Assembly (NCBI GenBank): GCA_920105625.2
Contig: OV050030.1
Span: 109,327,216-109,391,215 of the forward strand
DNA length: 64,000 nt
Source of the DNA: Clusia tigrina
Lineage: Eukaryota; Arthropoda; Insecta; Diptera; Clusiidae
Direction of reading: 5' to 3'
Every line of letters begins with the position of its first letter. The first letter of the stretch is position 1. This document shows positions 11,752 through 21,545 of the stretch, in pieces. Below the pieces are notes generated by a model that saw nothing but the letters and a program-made list of their open reading frames with translations, searched no databases and was not told where the DNA came from. Made by a program: the position numbers and the translations under genes.

Positions 11752-12475
11752 GCTCGTTTCTTATTTACTGCCTCCTGGTACTGTGGGCACCTTGCACTAC
11801 CTGCAGCGTGCGCTCCCTTACAAAGTACGCACATTGCTGGGTTTTTGCATGAGGCTGCAATGTGACCACTTTCGCCACACCTTCTGCACATTCCAGTTCG
11901 GTCCGTCTGCTTGCAAGATGCTGCAACATGACCAAAACCTCAGCACCTGAAGCATCTAGTTGGAGATATGGACTCCGACACTCGGCAGCTAACCCATCCG
12001 ACTCGCAGGTGCTTCAAATTCATTACCTTATTAGCGTCCTCGGCTGGTAACGTTATATACGCAGTCTGTGTCCCACCATATGTGTTCCTCATACTCCTTA
12101 TTGCAGATTCATCTGGCCTACGAATTCTCGCCTGTTTTTCTAGTGCGTCCAGCAGCTCCTCTTTAGTGCTGATTTCAGTGACCAGACCTTTGCACTGTAC
12201 TGTGATCATGTGAGTTCTCACTTGCACTCTCGCTGCATCTTTCAGGACTCCCTCAATGGCTGTTTGGAGTGATACTGTGGTTACTTCCTTCATACGGTTC
12301 AGCTCTAGGAGTAACTCTCCTTTCTGCGTCCGTCGTATCGTCCGTACCTCTTTTCCCAGCGCCTCTAGTTCCGTACTAGTTTTCACCGCCCGAAGAATGC
12401 TTGCATACGACGTATTTTCTCCTTTTGTGGCAATAATAATTGCATCTGCCCTTGGTTTAATTACCTTAGGTTTCT
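11748..12475 (-). pseudogene. R1-like LINE ORF1 (Gag-like with zinc knuckles), 5' truncated
   Basis: The truncated frame contains the coiled, charged region and RRM-like part typical of R1 ORF1 (EKQARIRRPDESAIRSMRNT) and then three zinc knuckles: CFRC-x-GFGHVAASC, CRRCGESGHIAASC and CALCKGAHAAGSARC. A TGA at about 11940 replaces a codon inside the first knuckle. The open frame appears to begin at 12509 only because gypsy sequence upstream happens to be open, so that start is artificial. ORF1 ends KKRA-stop with the stop overlapping the ORF2 ATG. The family role is nucleic-acid binding in the retrotransposition particle. Confidence 0.8.
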
Positions 12476-12487
12476 CCCAAGTGAGAT
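12476..12487. repeat. Target-site duplication of the R1-like LINE, right copy
   Basis: This is the identical 12-mer to 9323-9334. It marks the 5' truncation point of the LINE within its ORF1. Confidence 0.85.
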
Positions 12488-13980
12488 CTGTGAAGCTCCC
12501 TAAGAACACTAGGTCGGAGTCGTTGGGGTATCACTGTGTAATTCAGACTTTTTATCTTTAAAACCTTTAAAAGCGTCCCCTTCCAGAGTATGCACGGCAC
12601 CCCTGTGAACAGCTTCTTTTAAATTCGCCAGAATAGGGTACCGAGATGTTTCTTTAGCAATCGCTTTGAAATCTAACTTCATTGCGTTATTTTCTGAAAT
12701 AAAATTCACATAATTTTTCCCTATGCTCTCCTGTCTTACCGCTTGTTGGGGCAAGCGCGAAAAATTGTCGGTGAAATTGTGGGAACCTTTAACATGCCGG
12801 ATTGTATAATTGAACCCTGACAAAGTGAGGGCCCAGCGCTGTATTCTGGCTGCTGCCATGACAGGCAAGCCCTTATTTCCCCCAAAAATTGACAGAAGTG
12901 GCTTATTGTCAGTCTGTAATACAAACTTGTTGCCCAGTAAATAGTGCCTAAGCTTAGTCACGCTAAAAACTATTGCTAAGGCTTCTTTTTGAAGCGCACT
13001 ATAATTTCTCTCCGCTGCGGTGAGCGCTCGAGAGATAAAAGCAATGGGTTTAACACTGCCGTTAGGATACACATGTGAAAGAGTTCCAGCCACTGCCACA
13101 TTTGAAGCATCCGTTTCCAATATTATTGGATGGCTAGGTTCAAAGGGCGCCAGAAACCTATCAGATGTGATCTCCTTCTTTAAAGTTTTATAGGCTTCCT
13201 GACTTACTTTTGTCCAACTGAATTTTGAATTATTACGCAACAACGCATATAGTGGCTCCATTTTATTAGCAAAGTTGGGAATGAACTTAGAGTAATAGTT
13301 TACCAATCCCACAAAAGCTCTCACTTCAGATACATTCTTAGGGACAGGTGCCTCAACTACCGATAGAATTCTTTCTCTATTCTTCGATACTCCTTCTGGA
13401 GTTATATCAATACCTAAGTATAAAATTTTTTTTTCAAACAAAACGCATTTACTCTCGTTCAACCGTAAACCGATTTCTTCCAACCTGCTAAGTACCTTTT
13501 CTAATGTGCTCTTGTGCTCCTCGAAGGTCGCCTCAGATATGACTATATCGTCCAAATAATTTACTACGTTGGGAATCCCTCGCAAAATATTCTCAACTGT
13601 CCTCTGGAATATTGCAGCTGCCGGCTTTACCCCAAAAGGTAATCGAGTTACTTTAAAAATACCGATATGCGTACTCCACGCACACAAAAGCTGCGACGAC
13701 TCGTCTAATTCCAATTGGTTGTACGCATTTGACAAATCCAATTTCGAAAAATAAGGCCCTTTTACAGAAGCAAATATCTCGTGTATTCTTGGCAATGGAT
13801 ACTTAACATCCATTAAATTCTTATTTATTGTTGACTTGTAGTCACCGCAAATTCGCAAGTCTCCATTTGCCTTTAGGACCGGTACCAAAGGCGTACCCCA
13901 ATCGGAATTATCGACCGGTACTAACACACCTTTCGCCACCAATTCGTTAATCTGATCTGCCTTTACTTTCCAAAATTATT
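12488..13980 (-). pseudogene. Gypsy reverse transcriptase and RNase H
   Basis: The RT domain shows ELVAKGVLVPVDNSDWGTP (upstream of the first methionine), LRICGDYK, YFSKLDLSNAYNQL, RLPFG and the catalytic VVNYLDDIVIS (near 13550). RNase H follows with ILETDASNVAVAG, FISRALTAAERNYSALQKE and LQTDNKPLL. It converts element RNA to cDNA. The frame ends KSELHSDTPTTPT-stop and a +1 frame resumes as VLRELHRS, so about 50 residues of linker to the integrase are missing together with a frameshift. The N-terminal join to the protease also lacks sequence. The RT and RNase H domains look complete. Confidence 0.85.
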
Positions 13981-14285
13981 AGCCTAATTGTGTGCGACTG
14001 ACCGCGACAATTAATTTTAGCACTAAACTCACCCAAAGTTGCAATATCGCTGCCGCTGTAGGTCAAAAAATTGTCGTTGCACACCTCGAGCCTTTGTTGT
14101 GCGAAATATTTATCAAAATCCAGCTTCGATAGTAGTGAACACGCTGAACCTGAATCCAACATGAAGTCCAACTCAAACCCATTGACCTCTGCAGCTACCA
14201 TAAATGGGGTGGATGAAGAAAATGCTGTGGACCGAGATGTACCAGACACTAAAAATTGAAAAATTATTTCAACTATTTTCTTCAC
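13947..14285 (-). pseudogene. Gypsy aspartic protease, C-terminally deleted
   Basis: The catalytic motif FMLDSGSACSLLS identifies a retropepsin, which would mature the Gag-Pol polyprotein. After IRLIILESKGRSD the frame stops, and the RT frame picks up nearby as KVKADQINELVAKG. The usual protease end and the linker with the RPV motif are missing, so a deletion with frameshift joins the two domains at about 13950-13985. Confidence 0.8.
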
Positions 14286-14320
14286 ATATCACATTAACAT
14301 CTGCATAACATATCACATGA

Positions 14321-14594
14321 CGCTAGCTAAATGCCCACTTCTTCCGCATTTATTACACGTCTTATTCCTGTACTTGCAGTTTGCGCTCGTGTGATTTCTC
14401 CAACCGCAATGCCTGCACTTTTCCTGTACTCCTCTTTTGTTGTTACTGCATAACAGACGCTAGCTAAATGCCCACTTCTTCCGCATTTATTACACGTCTT
14501 ATTCCTGTACTTGCAGTTTGCGCTCGTGTGATTTCTCCAACCGCAATGCCTGCAGTTTTCCTGAACTCCTCTTTTGTTGCTACTGCTGTTGTAA
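14321..14594. repeat. 137-bp tandem duplication within gypsy gag
   Basis: The segment starting GCTAGCTAAATGCCCACTTC occurs at 14322 and again at 14459, with few mismatches over about 130 bp. It covers the zinc-knuckle coding region. The period is not a multiple of three, so the second unit is read out of frame. Confidence 0.9.
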
Positions 14595-15262
14595 CTGTTT
14601 TCTTTGCTGCTACACTCTCCGCTTTTGCCCTTGTCACGGCCTTGACCTCGTTTACCTTTGGATGTTCTAGCGGTTCGTTGAGCTATTGCGTTGACCGCTA
14701 AATCTCCTTCTACCAGTTGCAGTTGTTGTTGCTGTTGCTGTGCAGCGACTTTCGCCTCCACAATCATAGTGATCTTGAGTACTTTTTCCATTGTTAGCGA
14801 TTCGTCCTCTTCGCATAACCTTTCCAATGACCTTCCCTCCAGTCCGGTTACAAATTTATTTAAGACGAATTCATTTAGCAGGCTGCCAAATTTGCAATCC
14901 CTGGCTAACCTCTTTAACTTGGCGTACCATACCGAAACTGCTTCGCTCCTATCGCGCGATGCTGCAAAAAACGCTTTGCGCTCCCTAAACACAATCACCA
15001 TTTTCGAATAATGTAATTCCAGAAGCGCACACAGCTGGTCATATGTCTTGCTTGCGGGCAAATCAGGGTCACACAAATCCCTTAATAACCCGTAGGCCTC
15101 CATACCGATGGCTTTCAATAAAACTGATCGCTTCACTTGGTCTTCTTGACACGAAATTTCGATAAAATGAGAGTCCAATACCTCCATCCAGTTCCTCCAG
15201 CCGTCAAGATGCGGACGAAATTCGCGCACACTCGTTGTTGTTGATGTGGTTGCGACCACCAC
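14327..15262 (-). pseudogene. Gypsy Gag with two zinc knuckles
   Basis: The 311-codon frame carries the capsid-type region (YGLLRDLCDPDLP, YAKLKRLARDCKFG, FVTGL), a polyglutamine run from about residue 176, and two CCHC-like knuckles: CRHCGWRNHTSANC and CNKCGRSGHLASVC. Gag packages the genomic RNA. The start at 15262 follows the 5' LTR by about 85 bp, which fits a leader. The natural C-terminus is lost: a 137-bp tandem duplication throws the frame off after YAVTTKEEYR, and the tail is the same DNA read in another frame. Confidence 0.85.
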
Positions 15263-15346
15263 GCTTTCATTTACCGTAGCTATTATAAATTGTTTGTGTA
15301 TTACACTAATTACTTTTTACTTTGTATTTTTTATGCTCGTCGCCAC

Positions 15347-15475
15347 TGCAATGTAGTCGCTTAGGTGGTTGGTACTGAACTGATTTATTAAATCCTTAAC
15401 TTAACACAACACCTTAACCTGTTCTTATACCGTAAAGAGTACTTAACATGTATGTAAATAACTTAATACTTAACA
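15347..15475 (-). repeat. 5' LTR of the gypsy element
   Basis: This matches 7993-8117 almost base for base (TGCAATGTAG ... CTTAACA). On the minus strand it leads into GTGGCGACGAGC and, about 85 bp later, the gag start. Confidence 0.9.
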
Positions 15476-15772
15476 GCCAATGTAAAAAGATTAACGAATG
15501 AATGGTGGAGGAGGAATCGGTGAAACATCTGCTCTATGATTGTCCGGCCTTCTTTGAAGAACTGCAAGAAGAATTAGGCGAAACTAATTGATATTCTCAA
15601 CTTCACAAAAGCTTCTGGCTGGTTTAAGATCACGGGGAGCTGATGATTTTTTGGGGGATAGGGGAGAGAATTGGTTTCTCTCCTAAAAACAGGTATCACA
15701 ATGGGCCTCCGAATGCAACTTACGTAACTCGCAAAGCCCCCTGGTTAACCTAACCTAACCTAATTAACCACC
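15476..15772 (+). mobile_element. LINE-A, 3' segment with short CCTAA tail
   Basis: The reading continues from 7992: NVKRLTNEWW, then EESVKHLLYDCPAFFEELQEE and FTKASGWFKI, the cysteine/histidine-containing C-terminus of this LINE type. The 3' UTR contains GGTATCACAATGGGCC (15692) and ends in three CCTAA units (about 15748-15765). The tail is a LINE terminal repeat. Confidence 0.75.
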
Positions 15773-15779
15773 GAAAGGA

Positions 15780-16640
15780 AACGCAGGCCACCTTTTGAAT
15801 TTGTAGGTTTAATGTACCACATTCTGTTTGGAAAGATGGACACAGACGATCGCAGCCAGATGGGAGAAAATATGAAACATTTATTGGAGAATAAACAAAA
15901 CCTCAAACAACTGATAAAACAGCAGACTTCAATAGTAGATTCACACGTACACACTCTAAACAAGACAACTGAGGTTGTGTACTGTTTTTTCAGAACATAA
16001 ACCAGCAACTGATTAACTTTTATTTAGAAACAATAAATCAGAATTCGGGAAAAGCGACGATGTAGTTTCATATTATGATAACACAACTTAAAATGATGGT
16101 CGATGAATGTGATGCATCCAGCCATCGATAATAAGTCTACTGATTGATATCAATCATTGCCTACTACAAGAGGAGTTAATGAACGTCAGTAATCAGTTGT
16201 ATTTAAGATTTTCGAGAAGTTTACTTTGAGAATAGAGCAAAGAAATGGTAAACAATAATGGATAACCCTTGCGTCTTAAGAAGTTCTAATGCTGGATTCA
16301 GGATGTACAGCAGTTCATGAAACCACAATATTGAATATTATCAAACAACTTAGATTCACAGAAATATTCACTATTTTAGACATGAAGGTTGTGACAATAT
16401 TACCGAAGACCCAGTAAAGCATTTCAACTTGAAGTTAGTAGATAATAGCAGGGATATCAAAATACTACAAATGAGGTAAAAGTTCTAAAATCGACTAACA
16501 TTGAATTGAAGGATTTAAATTTGCATGAAGTAAGTGGCCACACGTCATTAATACTAATATTGATAATATCAATAATTCTTTTGTTGTAAATGTATGATCT
16601 AAATTTAACAATCGAGTATTTGAGCTGCTTTTGTCGATTT
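15780..16640 (+). pseudogene. Errantivirus (gypsy-type) Env relic
   Basis: The block LFGKMDTDDRSQMGENMK followed by KQLIKQQTSIVDSH resembles the conserved heptad-type region that follows the fusion peptide in envelope proteins of the insect gypsy/errantivirus group. A later block (near 16490-16590) reads as a short polar stretch, SLILILIISIILLL, which is a membrane anchor, and a stop. Several stops lie between. No matching gag, pol or LTR is adjacent, so this is a stranded 3' piece of an old element. The assignment is by motif resemblance. Confidence 0.55.
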
Positions 16641-17185
16641 GACATATGTACCTAAGCACGATAGACCAACAATCCTAGTACATAAAATAGTAATTCCAAG
16701 AAAGACCTAAATAAAACTATCGTTGCGCTCCTCCGTCTCATGTTGACACAGAGCCTCCTGGATAGTGATTTGACACCCACCAGAGGACCAATTAATGTGT
16801 GCGGCGGGTTCTCCGTGATCTTGAAAGAATGGTTGTGCGTTGTGTTCGGATCTCACCACGTTAAAAACAATTCCAGTGAAGATAAGGAACTCTCTAATGT
16901 TGACGGCCCTCGCAAACGCCCAAAGCAAAAAGATTTTCGGATATGAACATACCATATTTGTGCGATGTGTAAATTTAAAGTAAAAAATCATAAAAATTCT
17001 GTATAGCTCAGGAACAGGTCGAGTATAATGCGCTTCATACGAAGGGAAAGAATTTATAAAGTCAATCACTTTTCTTTCCGTTGCAGGTGGCAGTTTTCCT
17101 GGGTTTTGGTGCTTTCCACGTATATCTCTATGTCCTTCATTTTTTTTTATTAGTTTTAACAAAATGATCGCTTTCGCATAAACAC
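16641..17185 (-). other. Unassigned; short old coding fragment on the minus strand
   Basis: A minus-strand stretch at 17030-17150 reads RGKHQNPGKLPPATERK then DFINSFPSYEAHYTR. It resembles a segment found in uncharacterised multi-copy arthropod proteins, probably transposon-derived, that pair an HxNKP-like stretch with FP-x-x-E-x-HY-x-R. The rest of that frame does not continue the similarity. Nothing else is recognised here. Confidence 0.3.
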
Positions 17186-17301
17186 TTCTACGAGCTCCTC
17201 AACAAAACTTACGAGCGCTGTGTACGCCATGATATAAAAATTGTGCTAGGCAACTTTACTACCAAGGTGGGCAAGGAGAATCTCTTCCGACCGACGCAGT
17301 G

Positions 17302-18662
17302 TGGTAGATTGCAAATCTAACTGGACAAAATTAATAAATCGCGTTGGGTTCACTTCTCACTTATGAATTATATAAAAAATGACTTCAAATATATAAATGA
17401 TTAGAAAAAATCAACTTTTTTTTTAAAAAGAGGCAAAAAATAAACAGTTCTTACTCTAAAACAAAAATACATTTTTAATATGTATAAAAAAATGGGTTTC
17501 TTAAATACATGAATTTTAGCCGAATAACATCGTATTGATGTTTCGACAAATTCGCATCAACCATTCAAGATAAGGCTTCATCGGGAGAAAGGCTCCCTAA
17601 AGGCACAGGTTCAGAGCTAAATCGCTGACAAATTTTTTTCATTTCAGTACCTTTACTGGATGAAGCTTCCGACAGGTCTTTCACAAGTCTGGCTGAATCT
17701 CGATTTCCATTTAACGAAATACGATCTCACTAGCTTTAATAATTTCTCGATGGTCAGTTGAATCTAAAAGACTTTGTATCTTTCTTTTTTTCGATTTTTC
17801 ACTACAGTCATCAAAGTTTTTCGGTTTTCTTCCAGCTTTTCACAACTTTTCGGTTGTACATTTGCAGGCAATACATACGGTTCATCAAGCCAAACTGAAT
17901 TTGATCTTAAAAAACGGTCACGATGTCTTCCACTTTTTATCCATTTTTCGGCTAGCTTAAAACAAATACTATTTATATTTGCCTTGAGATTTGTTTTAAC
18001 GTCTTCTGGTATATCTTGAAGACCATATCTAACCATTATTAATGTCAATAAGACGTCTTTACGATGTATTTTGGGAGTTTTTACCCATTCTTCAAAAATT
18101 TCCTTTCGCGAAAGAGTGGAGGTCATACTGGAAAAGGGAATAAAAATTTATGGTGGTCGTAAAAATTCGCAATATGTTTTTGATTTACCTTAAAGTGAAC
18201 ACTGGAAAGATTAACCCAAATATAGTTTTACAACGGAATTATGCGAAATAAGCAGCTTCAACTCTACTTGAAAAAAGGAAATATTTAATTTTTTGCACTT
18301 TCTGAACTTCTCTCAAAAAAATTTTTTTTTAATTCTTACAATAGAAATAATTAAATGAAAATTATAATATATTTCCTTAGAAAAGAGCGTAATAATAATA
18401 AAAAAAATTATGACAATAAAATCACCGTAGCCTTTTTAATCATAAACCAAAGTCACACAAAAAATACGCTTCTCTTTGAAATCTGAATGCACGTGTTGAC
18501 AACAACTGACTAAAGCTTACATTTTCCTAGTCAGAGCTAAAAACAAAAAAAACAAAACATGAATTACAGTTACCTATTGTATTGAGAAGCTCATTAAACG
18601 ATCAGAAGGAATGTTGGCAGACTTTTTTTTTTATTTTGTCCACCTAGATTTGTGATTTACCA
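17302..18662 (-). mobile_element. TIR DNA transposon of unassigned family nested in the RTE endonuclease
   Basis: Terminal inverted repeats of about 30 bp with four or five mismatches: TGGTAGATTGCAAATC at 17302 and its complement counterpart ending GATTTACCA at 18662. Both reach GGACAAAAT on the inner side. CAGTG flanks both ends (17297-17301 and 18663-18667), extendable to CAGTGTG depending on where the repeat is cut, so the target duplication is 5-7 bp. Removing the element restores the RTE endonuclease frame (FRPTQ...SLHDE). The 1.36-kb length and stops indicate a non-autonomous copy. Confidence 0.75.
17520..18126 (-). pseudogene. Unassigned transposon-type protein, N-terminal part
   Basis: A 120-codon frame (18126-17764) starts MTSTLSRKEIFEEW and contains KWIKSGRHRDRFLRSN then WLDEPYVLP and a basic end. 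After stops the same strand reads SLSPDEALS-stop-MVDANLSKHQYDVIRL near 17580-17530. I recall this pairing, a K/R-W-x-x-SGR-x-x-RF-x-x-x-N-x-x-WL block followed by a SPDEAL...LSKHQY block, from multi-copy uncharacterised arthropod and cnidarian proteins, consistent with a transposon gene. No catalytic domain is present in this copy. The function is unknown; the first block could bind DNA, but nothing in the sequence proves it. Confidence 0.5.
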
Positions 18663-20160
18663 CAGTGTGCGACGACCAGGAAAGTCAGTCTCCACGATGA
18701 AACCACCGACAACGATATGAGATAATCGACTTCGCCGCAGCGAGGAACAAAAAGTTGCGGAGGGAGGAGAAATGCATTTTCAAGTGCAAGAATCGAGAAG
18801 CAAAACACGTGTGTTGTTATCGAGATGCTTGGAGGCGGGAACGAAGTCCGAAAATTGTTCGAGAAAATTAGACGCCTGACTAATTAGGAAGCTGTTCCAG
18901 AAATACCAATTACTGACTACTTTCCTGTACCGTTGCCCGATTATGTCGAGGTATTAACAGCCATCGCTCGGGTGAAAAAGAATAAGATGGTATTTCTGTT
19001 GAGCTGTTTGAAACCGGTGAAGACCGTTGAGCTGTTTGAACCGTGAAGAGCTCACAAAATGCATGCACGTGCTATTATGCAGAAAATCGACACACACAAT
19101 CGTCGATTATAGTAACCGTCGGCAGCACGGTTAGGAATCACCTGTACAACACAATGTCAGGGTTTGGTATCCCTACAAAGCACATTCGATTTGAAAAATG
19201 ACAAGGACCGACAACACCAGCGCAGTGAAAATTGGAACAGTTCTCGACCATTCGATACCAAACGATGTTTTAGGCAAAATAACTCCCTATCGTACGATTT
19301 CTTCGACCTCACGCTGGAAAAAATAGTTCGGCTGCAAACATCGACATCTCTGACACCATCTATCACAAACTGCGAAGGAGTGACATGGAGCCAGCGAAAT
19401 GAATATACAGCAATTTATCCACTATAAACAAACAAGCGACGACGCCGAAAAAGAGATACCGTAGAGGACGCAAACTACATCGGTTTAAAAAACTGTAAGA
19501 CGATTGCATAACATCGCGAAGTCTGGTGTGGAAAATTTGGAGAGGTCAAGGTTCAACTTGGTGCATCGAGCCAACAATGATGATGAGCATACGCTGATGC
19601 TAACAGCATTATTCATCGCATAGGCAGTGCAGCATTCTCCAGCCACGAAAAGGAGTTTCGTCGAGTGGGTCTAGTGGTGAAGGAGTACAAAACGAAATAA
19701 CTTATGCATTCGAAGTCGTAAAGAATTTCGTTTGCCTAGGATTCAGCATTAACTCCAACAATAATGTCAGCCTTGAGATTGAGCGAAGAATAACTCTTGC
19801 CAACAGATGCTTTTATGGGCTCATTAGGCAATTGGGGAGCACTGCCCCCTCTCGATGAACGAAAATAATCGTCTATAGATCCCACATCCTTCCCGTCTTA
19901 ATGTATGAAGTTGAGACATGGACAATGACCAGCAATAATGAGAGGCTGGAAGCACTCGAGAGGAAGATACTTCGAAAGATCTATGGTTCAATAAGTGTGC
20001 CCGACGTATATCACAGAAGGAACGATAAGCCGTATGAGCTGTACGCCAACACTGGCATAGTCAAGCGCATAAAATGCAGTGGCTCCGCTGGCTTGGTCAT
20101 AGGTGACTGGCGAGGTTTTACTGAGGTGGCCAAGACCGATCATCGGTTGTAGCGATTTCA

Positions 20161-20818
20161 AAGAAGAAGATTCAGGTTGTCTGCATAGCAGCCCCCTTCT
20201 CAATTTTTATATTGCTTAAGCCGCCTCATTTATTCTTTCTGTTTCTGACAGGGCCAGATATTTTACACGGTCACTCGTTTTTGCTACGATGTCGAATTTC
20301 ACCACCATGTCCCAGCTGTCTTTTATTCCGTTAGGAACATGGTACACCCTAAATATTCAGTGTGGAATTCTTATTTAATTTCTACTCCCAGATTATTTGC
20401 AATTGGGAACGCTTTGACTCTTGTCAAGTCATGAACTTCGTAGGAAAGTGCAAGGAACCAAGTTTACCTTTCCTCAATGGTCAACAAACAGATGGAGTAC
20501 TAGGTCGCTTAGTATTGCCTCACTCGTTTGTTATCATTGAATCGCAATCAAATCCGAATTAATAGTCATTTAAATTTCCAGTATACTGAGTTGACATATA
20601 GTTCATTAATTTTGCGTTAATCCTGGAATTCATGGATGCTTGTACCCTTCAACCTCCTTCAATGTTTAGCAACGGCTTAGAAATGGCAAAACATTGTCGA
20701 TAATAATGAAGCATATTTGGTTTAAATAAATTCATTTCCACATTATAAGAAACCCAGTTGAATTTTACTAAAAAAAACGCTACGAACTTTTTCCGAGACC
20801 TATTATATCCGACATTTA
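20161..20818. other. No recognisable feature
   Basis: AT-rich sequence with frequent stops on both strands, between the RTE remnant and the MITE. No similarity to other parts of the window was noticed. Confidence 0.4.
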
Positions 20819-20820
20819 TA

Positions 20821-21078
20821 TGGAGGGCTCACTGCTATACCGAACCAAGTCATGAAAAATAAAAAATGCCGAAACTAGTGCCAATGTCCCCGCATATATT
20901 TAAATTATTTTTATTTTAAATTAATATCATTAGTTAATTTTGAATATAAACTTTTAAATTTTTTTTTGGTAGACTAAAATATTCCTTCCAGAAATTAATG
21001 GCAGTGCATTTACTTTACCTCTAAATATCTTCGAATTATGTTTTTATGACTTAATTCGGTATAGCAGTGAGCCCTCCA
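20821..21078. mobile_element. MITE with 24-bp terminal inverted repeats and TA target duplication
   Basis: The left end TGGAGGGCTCACTGCTATAC (20821) is the exact reverse complement of the right end, which terminates GCAGTGAGCCCTCCA at 21078. The match extends to CGAA inside. TA lies immediately outside both ends (20819-20820, 21079-21080), as expected for Tc1/mariner-type insertion. The 258-bp interior is AT-rich and non-coding. Confidence 0.85.
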
Positions 21079-21080
21079 TA

Positions 21081-21545
21081 TAATACTATAATAACCAAAC
21101 TAAACTATTTCCTAATTTTCTGGAAATAGCGCAACTAATAGCTGTTCAAAAATCAAATAAGGACCAAACAAAAACCAGTTCATATCGCCTTATCAGTATT
21201 TTGGCAATTTATTTCAAAGCTATATAAAAAAATATTTGACGTAATTAGTCAACTGTACAACAAGTTGTGAACGAATCTTGGATGATATTGACAAAAAGAA
21301 GTATTGAGCGGCTGTATTCTTGTATTAGCGTATGTAAGAAAGATCTCTATTAGGATTCAGGAAAGCATATACATTTTTACGAATACCTTGATATAAACTG
21401 GGTTTTGAAAATACTTGACGCTTTCGTATAAATATCTTTAAGATAATCATAATCTATTATACTGTCAAACGAGCTTAAATTTGAAAACAGCCCGAATTTT
21501 GAAATGTGACCTAAATATTAATTAAACATTTCTTATTTGGGGTGG
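21081..21545. other. No recognisable feature
   Basis: AT-rich spacer between the MITE and the 5' end of LINE-B, with no coding or repeat signal noticed. Confidence 0.4.

Larger units (their letters stand above)
9334..12475 (-). mobile_element. R1-clade LINE, 5' truncated, inserted in the gypsy integrase
   Basis: The 3' poly(A) tail appears as a T run at 9334-9357, and the 5' end falls inside ORF1 at about 12475. The same 12 bp, CCCAAGTGAGAT, flanks both ends (9323-9334 and 12476-12487) and is part of the gypsy frame VLRELHRSHLGIVK, which becomes continuous once the LINE is removed. R1-clade membership is inferred from EN and RT motifs (IIQLNLNHCAAAQD, YLKYLGVVIDTRM, LMPNVGGPR). The 3' part after RT is shorter than in complete R1 elements, so an internal 3' deletion is likely. 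Confidence 0.9.
7993..15475 (-). mobile_element. Mag-like Ty3/gypsy LTR retrotransposon, itself split by an R1-like LINE
   Basis: Two near-identical LTRs (7993-8117 and 15347-15475) bracket minus-strand gag, protease, RT/RNase H and integrase in the gypsy order. The element sits inside LINE-A, whose frame resumes on the other side. I see no clean target-site duplication. After the 5' LTR, the minus strand reads GTGGCGACGAGC, a possible primer-binding site. A purine run (GGGAGAGAG) directly precedes the 3' LTR at 8118-8128. Internal damage includes deletions between protease and RT and between RNase H and integrase, a tandem duplication in gag, and the 3.1-kb R1 insertion. The Mag-lineage assignment comes from motif style. 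Confidence 0.9.
17186..20160 (+). mobile_element. Decayed RTE-clade LINE, interrupted by a DNA transposon
   Basis: The endonuclease part reads RHDIKIVLGNFTTKVGKENLF (frame near 17225), an altered GDFNAK motif, and resumes after the insertion as SLHDETTDND and IIDFAAARN (18690-18750). The RT part is recognisable as SLSYDFFDLTLEKIVR (19285) and, without stops from about 19690, as NFVCLGFSINSNN, RRITLANRCFYGLIRQLGS, YEVETWTM and LERKILRKIYG. This order is typical of RTE elements (often annotated as craniofacial-development-protein-2-like). The YADD region is not readable and many stops are present. The C-terminal end continues weakly to about 20150. Confidence 0.75.

Noticed and set aside
11940..12509. 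Position 12509 as the start of the R1-like ORF1
   Set aside because: The codon is GTG and the first 11 codons are gypsy sequence upstream of the LINE's truncation point at 12475.
15748..15766. CCTAA repeats resembling the insect telomere repeat
   Set aside because: Only three units, placed exactly at the 3' end of a LINE. A related (CCTA)n run ends the LINE at 34180. It is a LINE tail, and flies lack TTAGG telomeres.
17764..18126. The 120-codon minus-strand frame as a host gene
   Set aside because: It is enclosed by inverted repeats and a target duplication and continues into stop-broken sequence of the same family.
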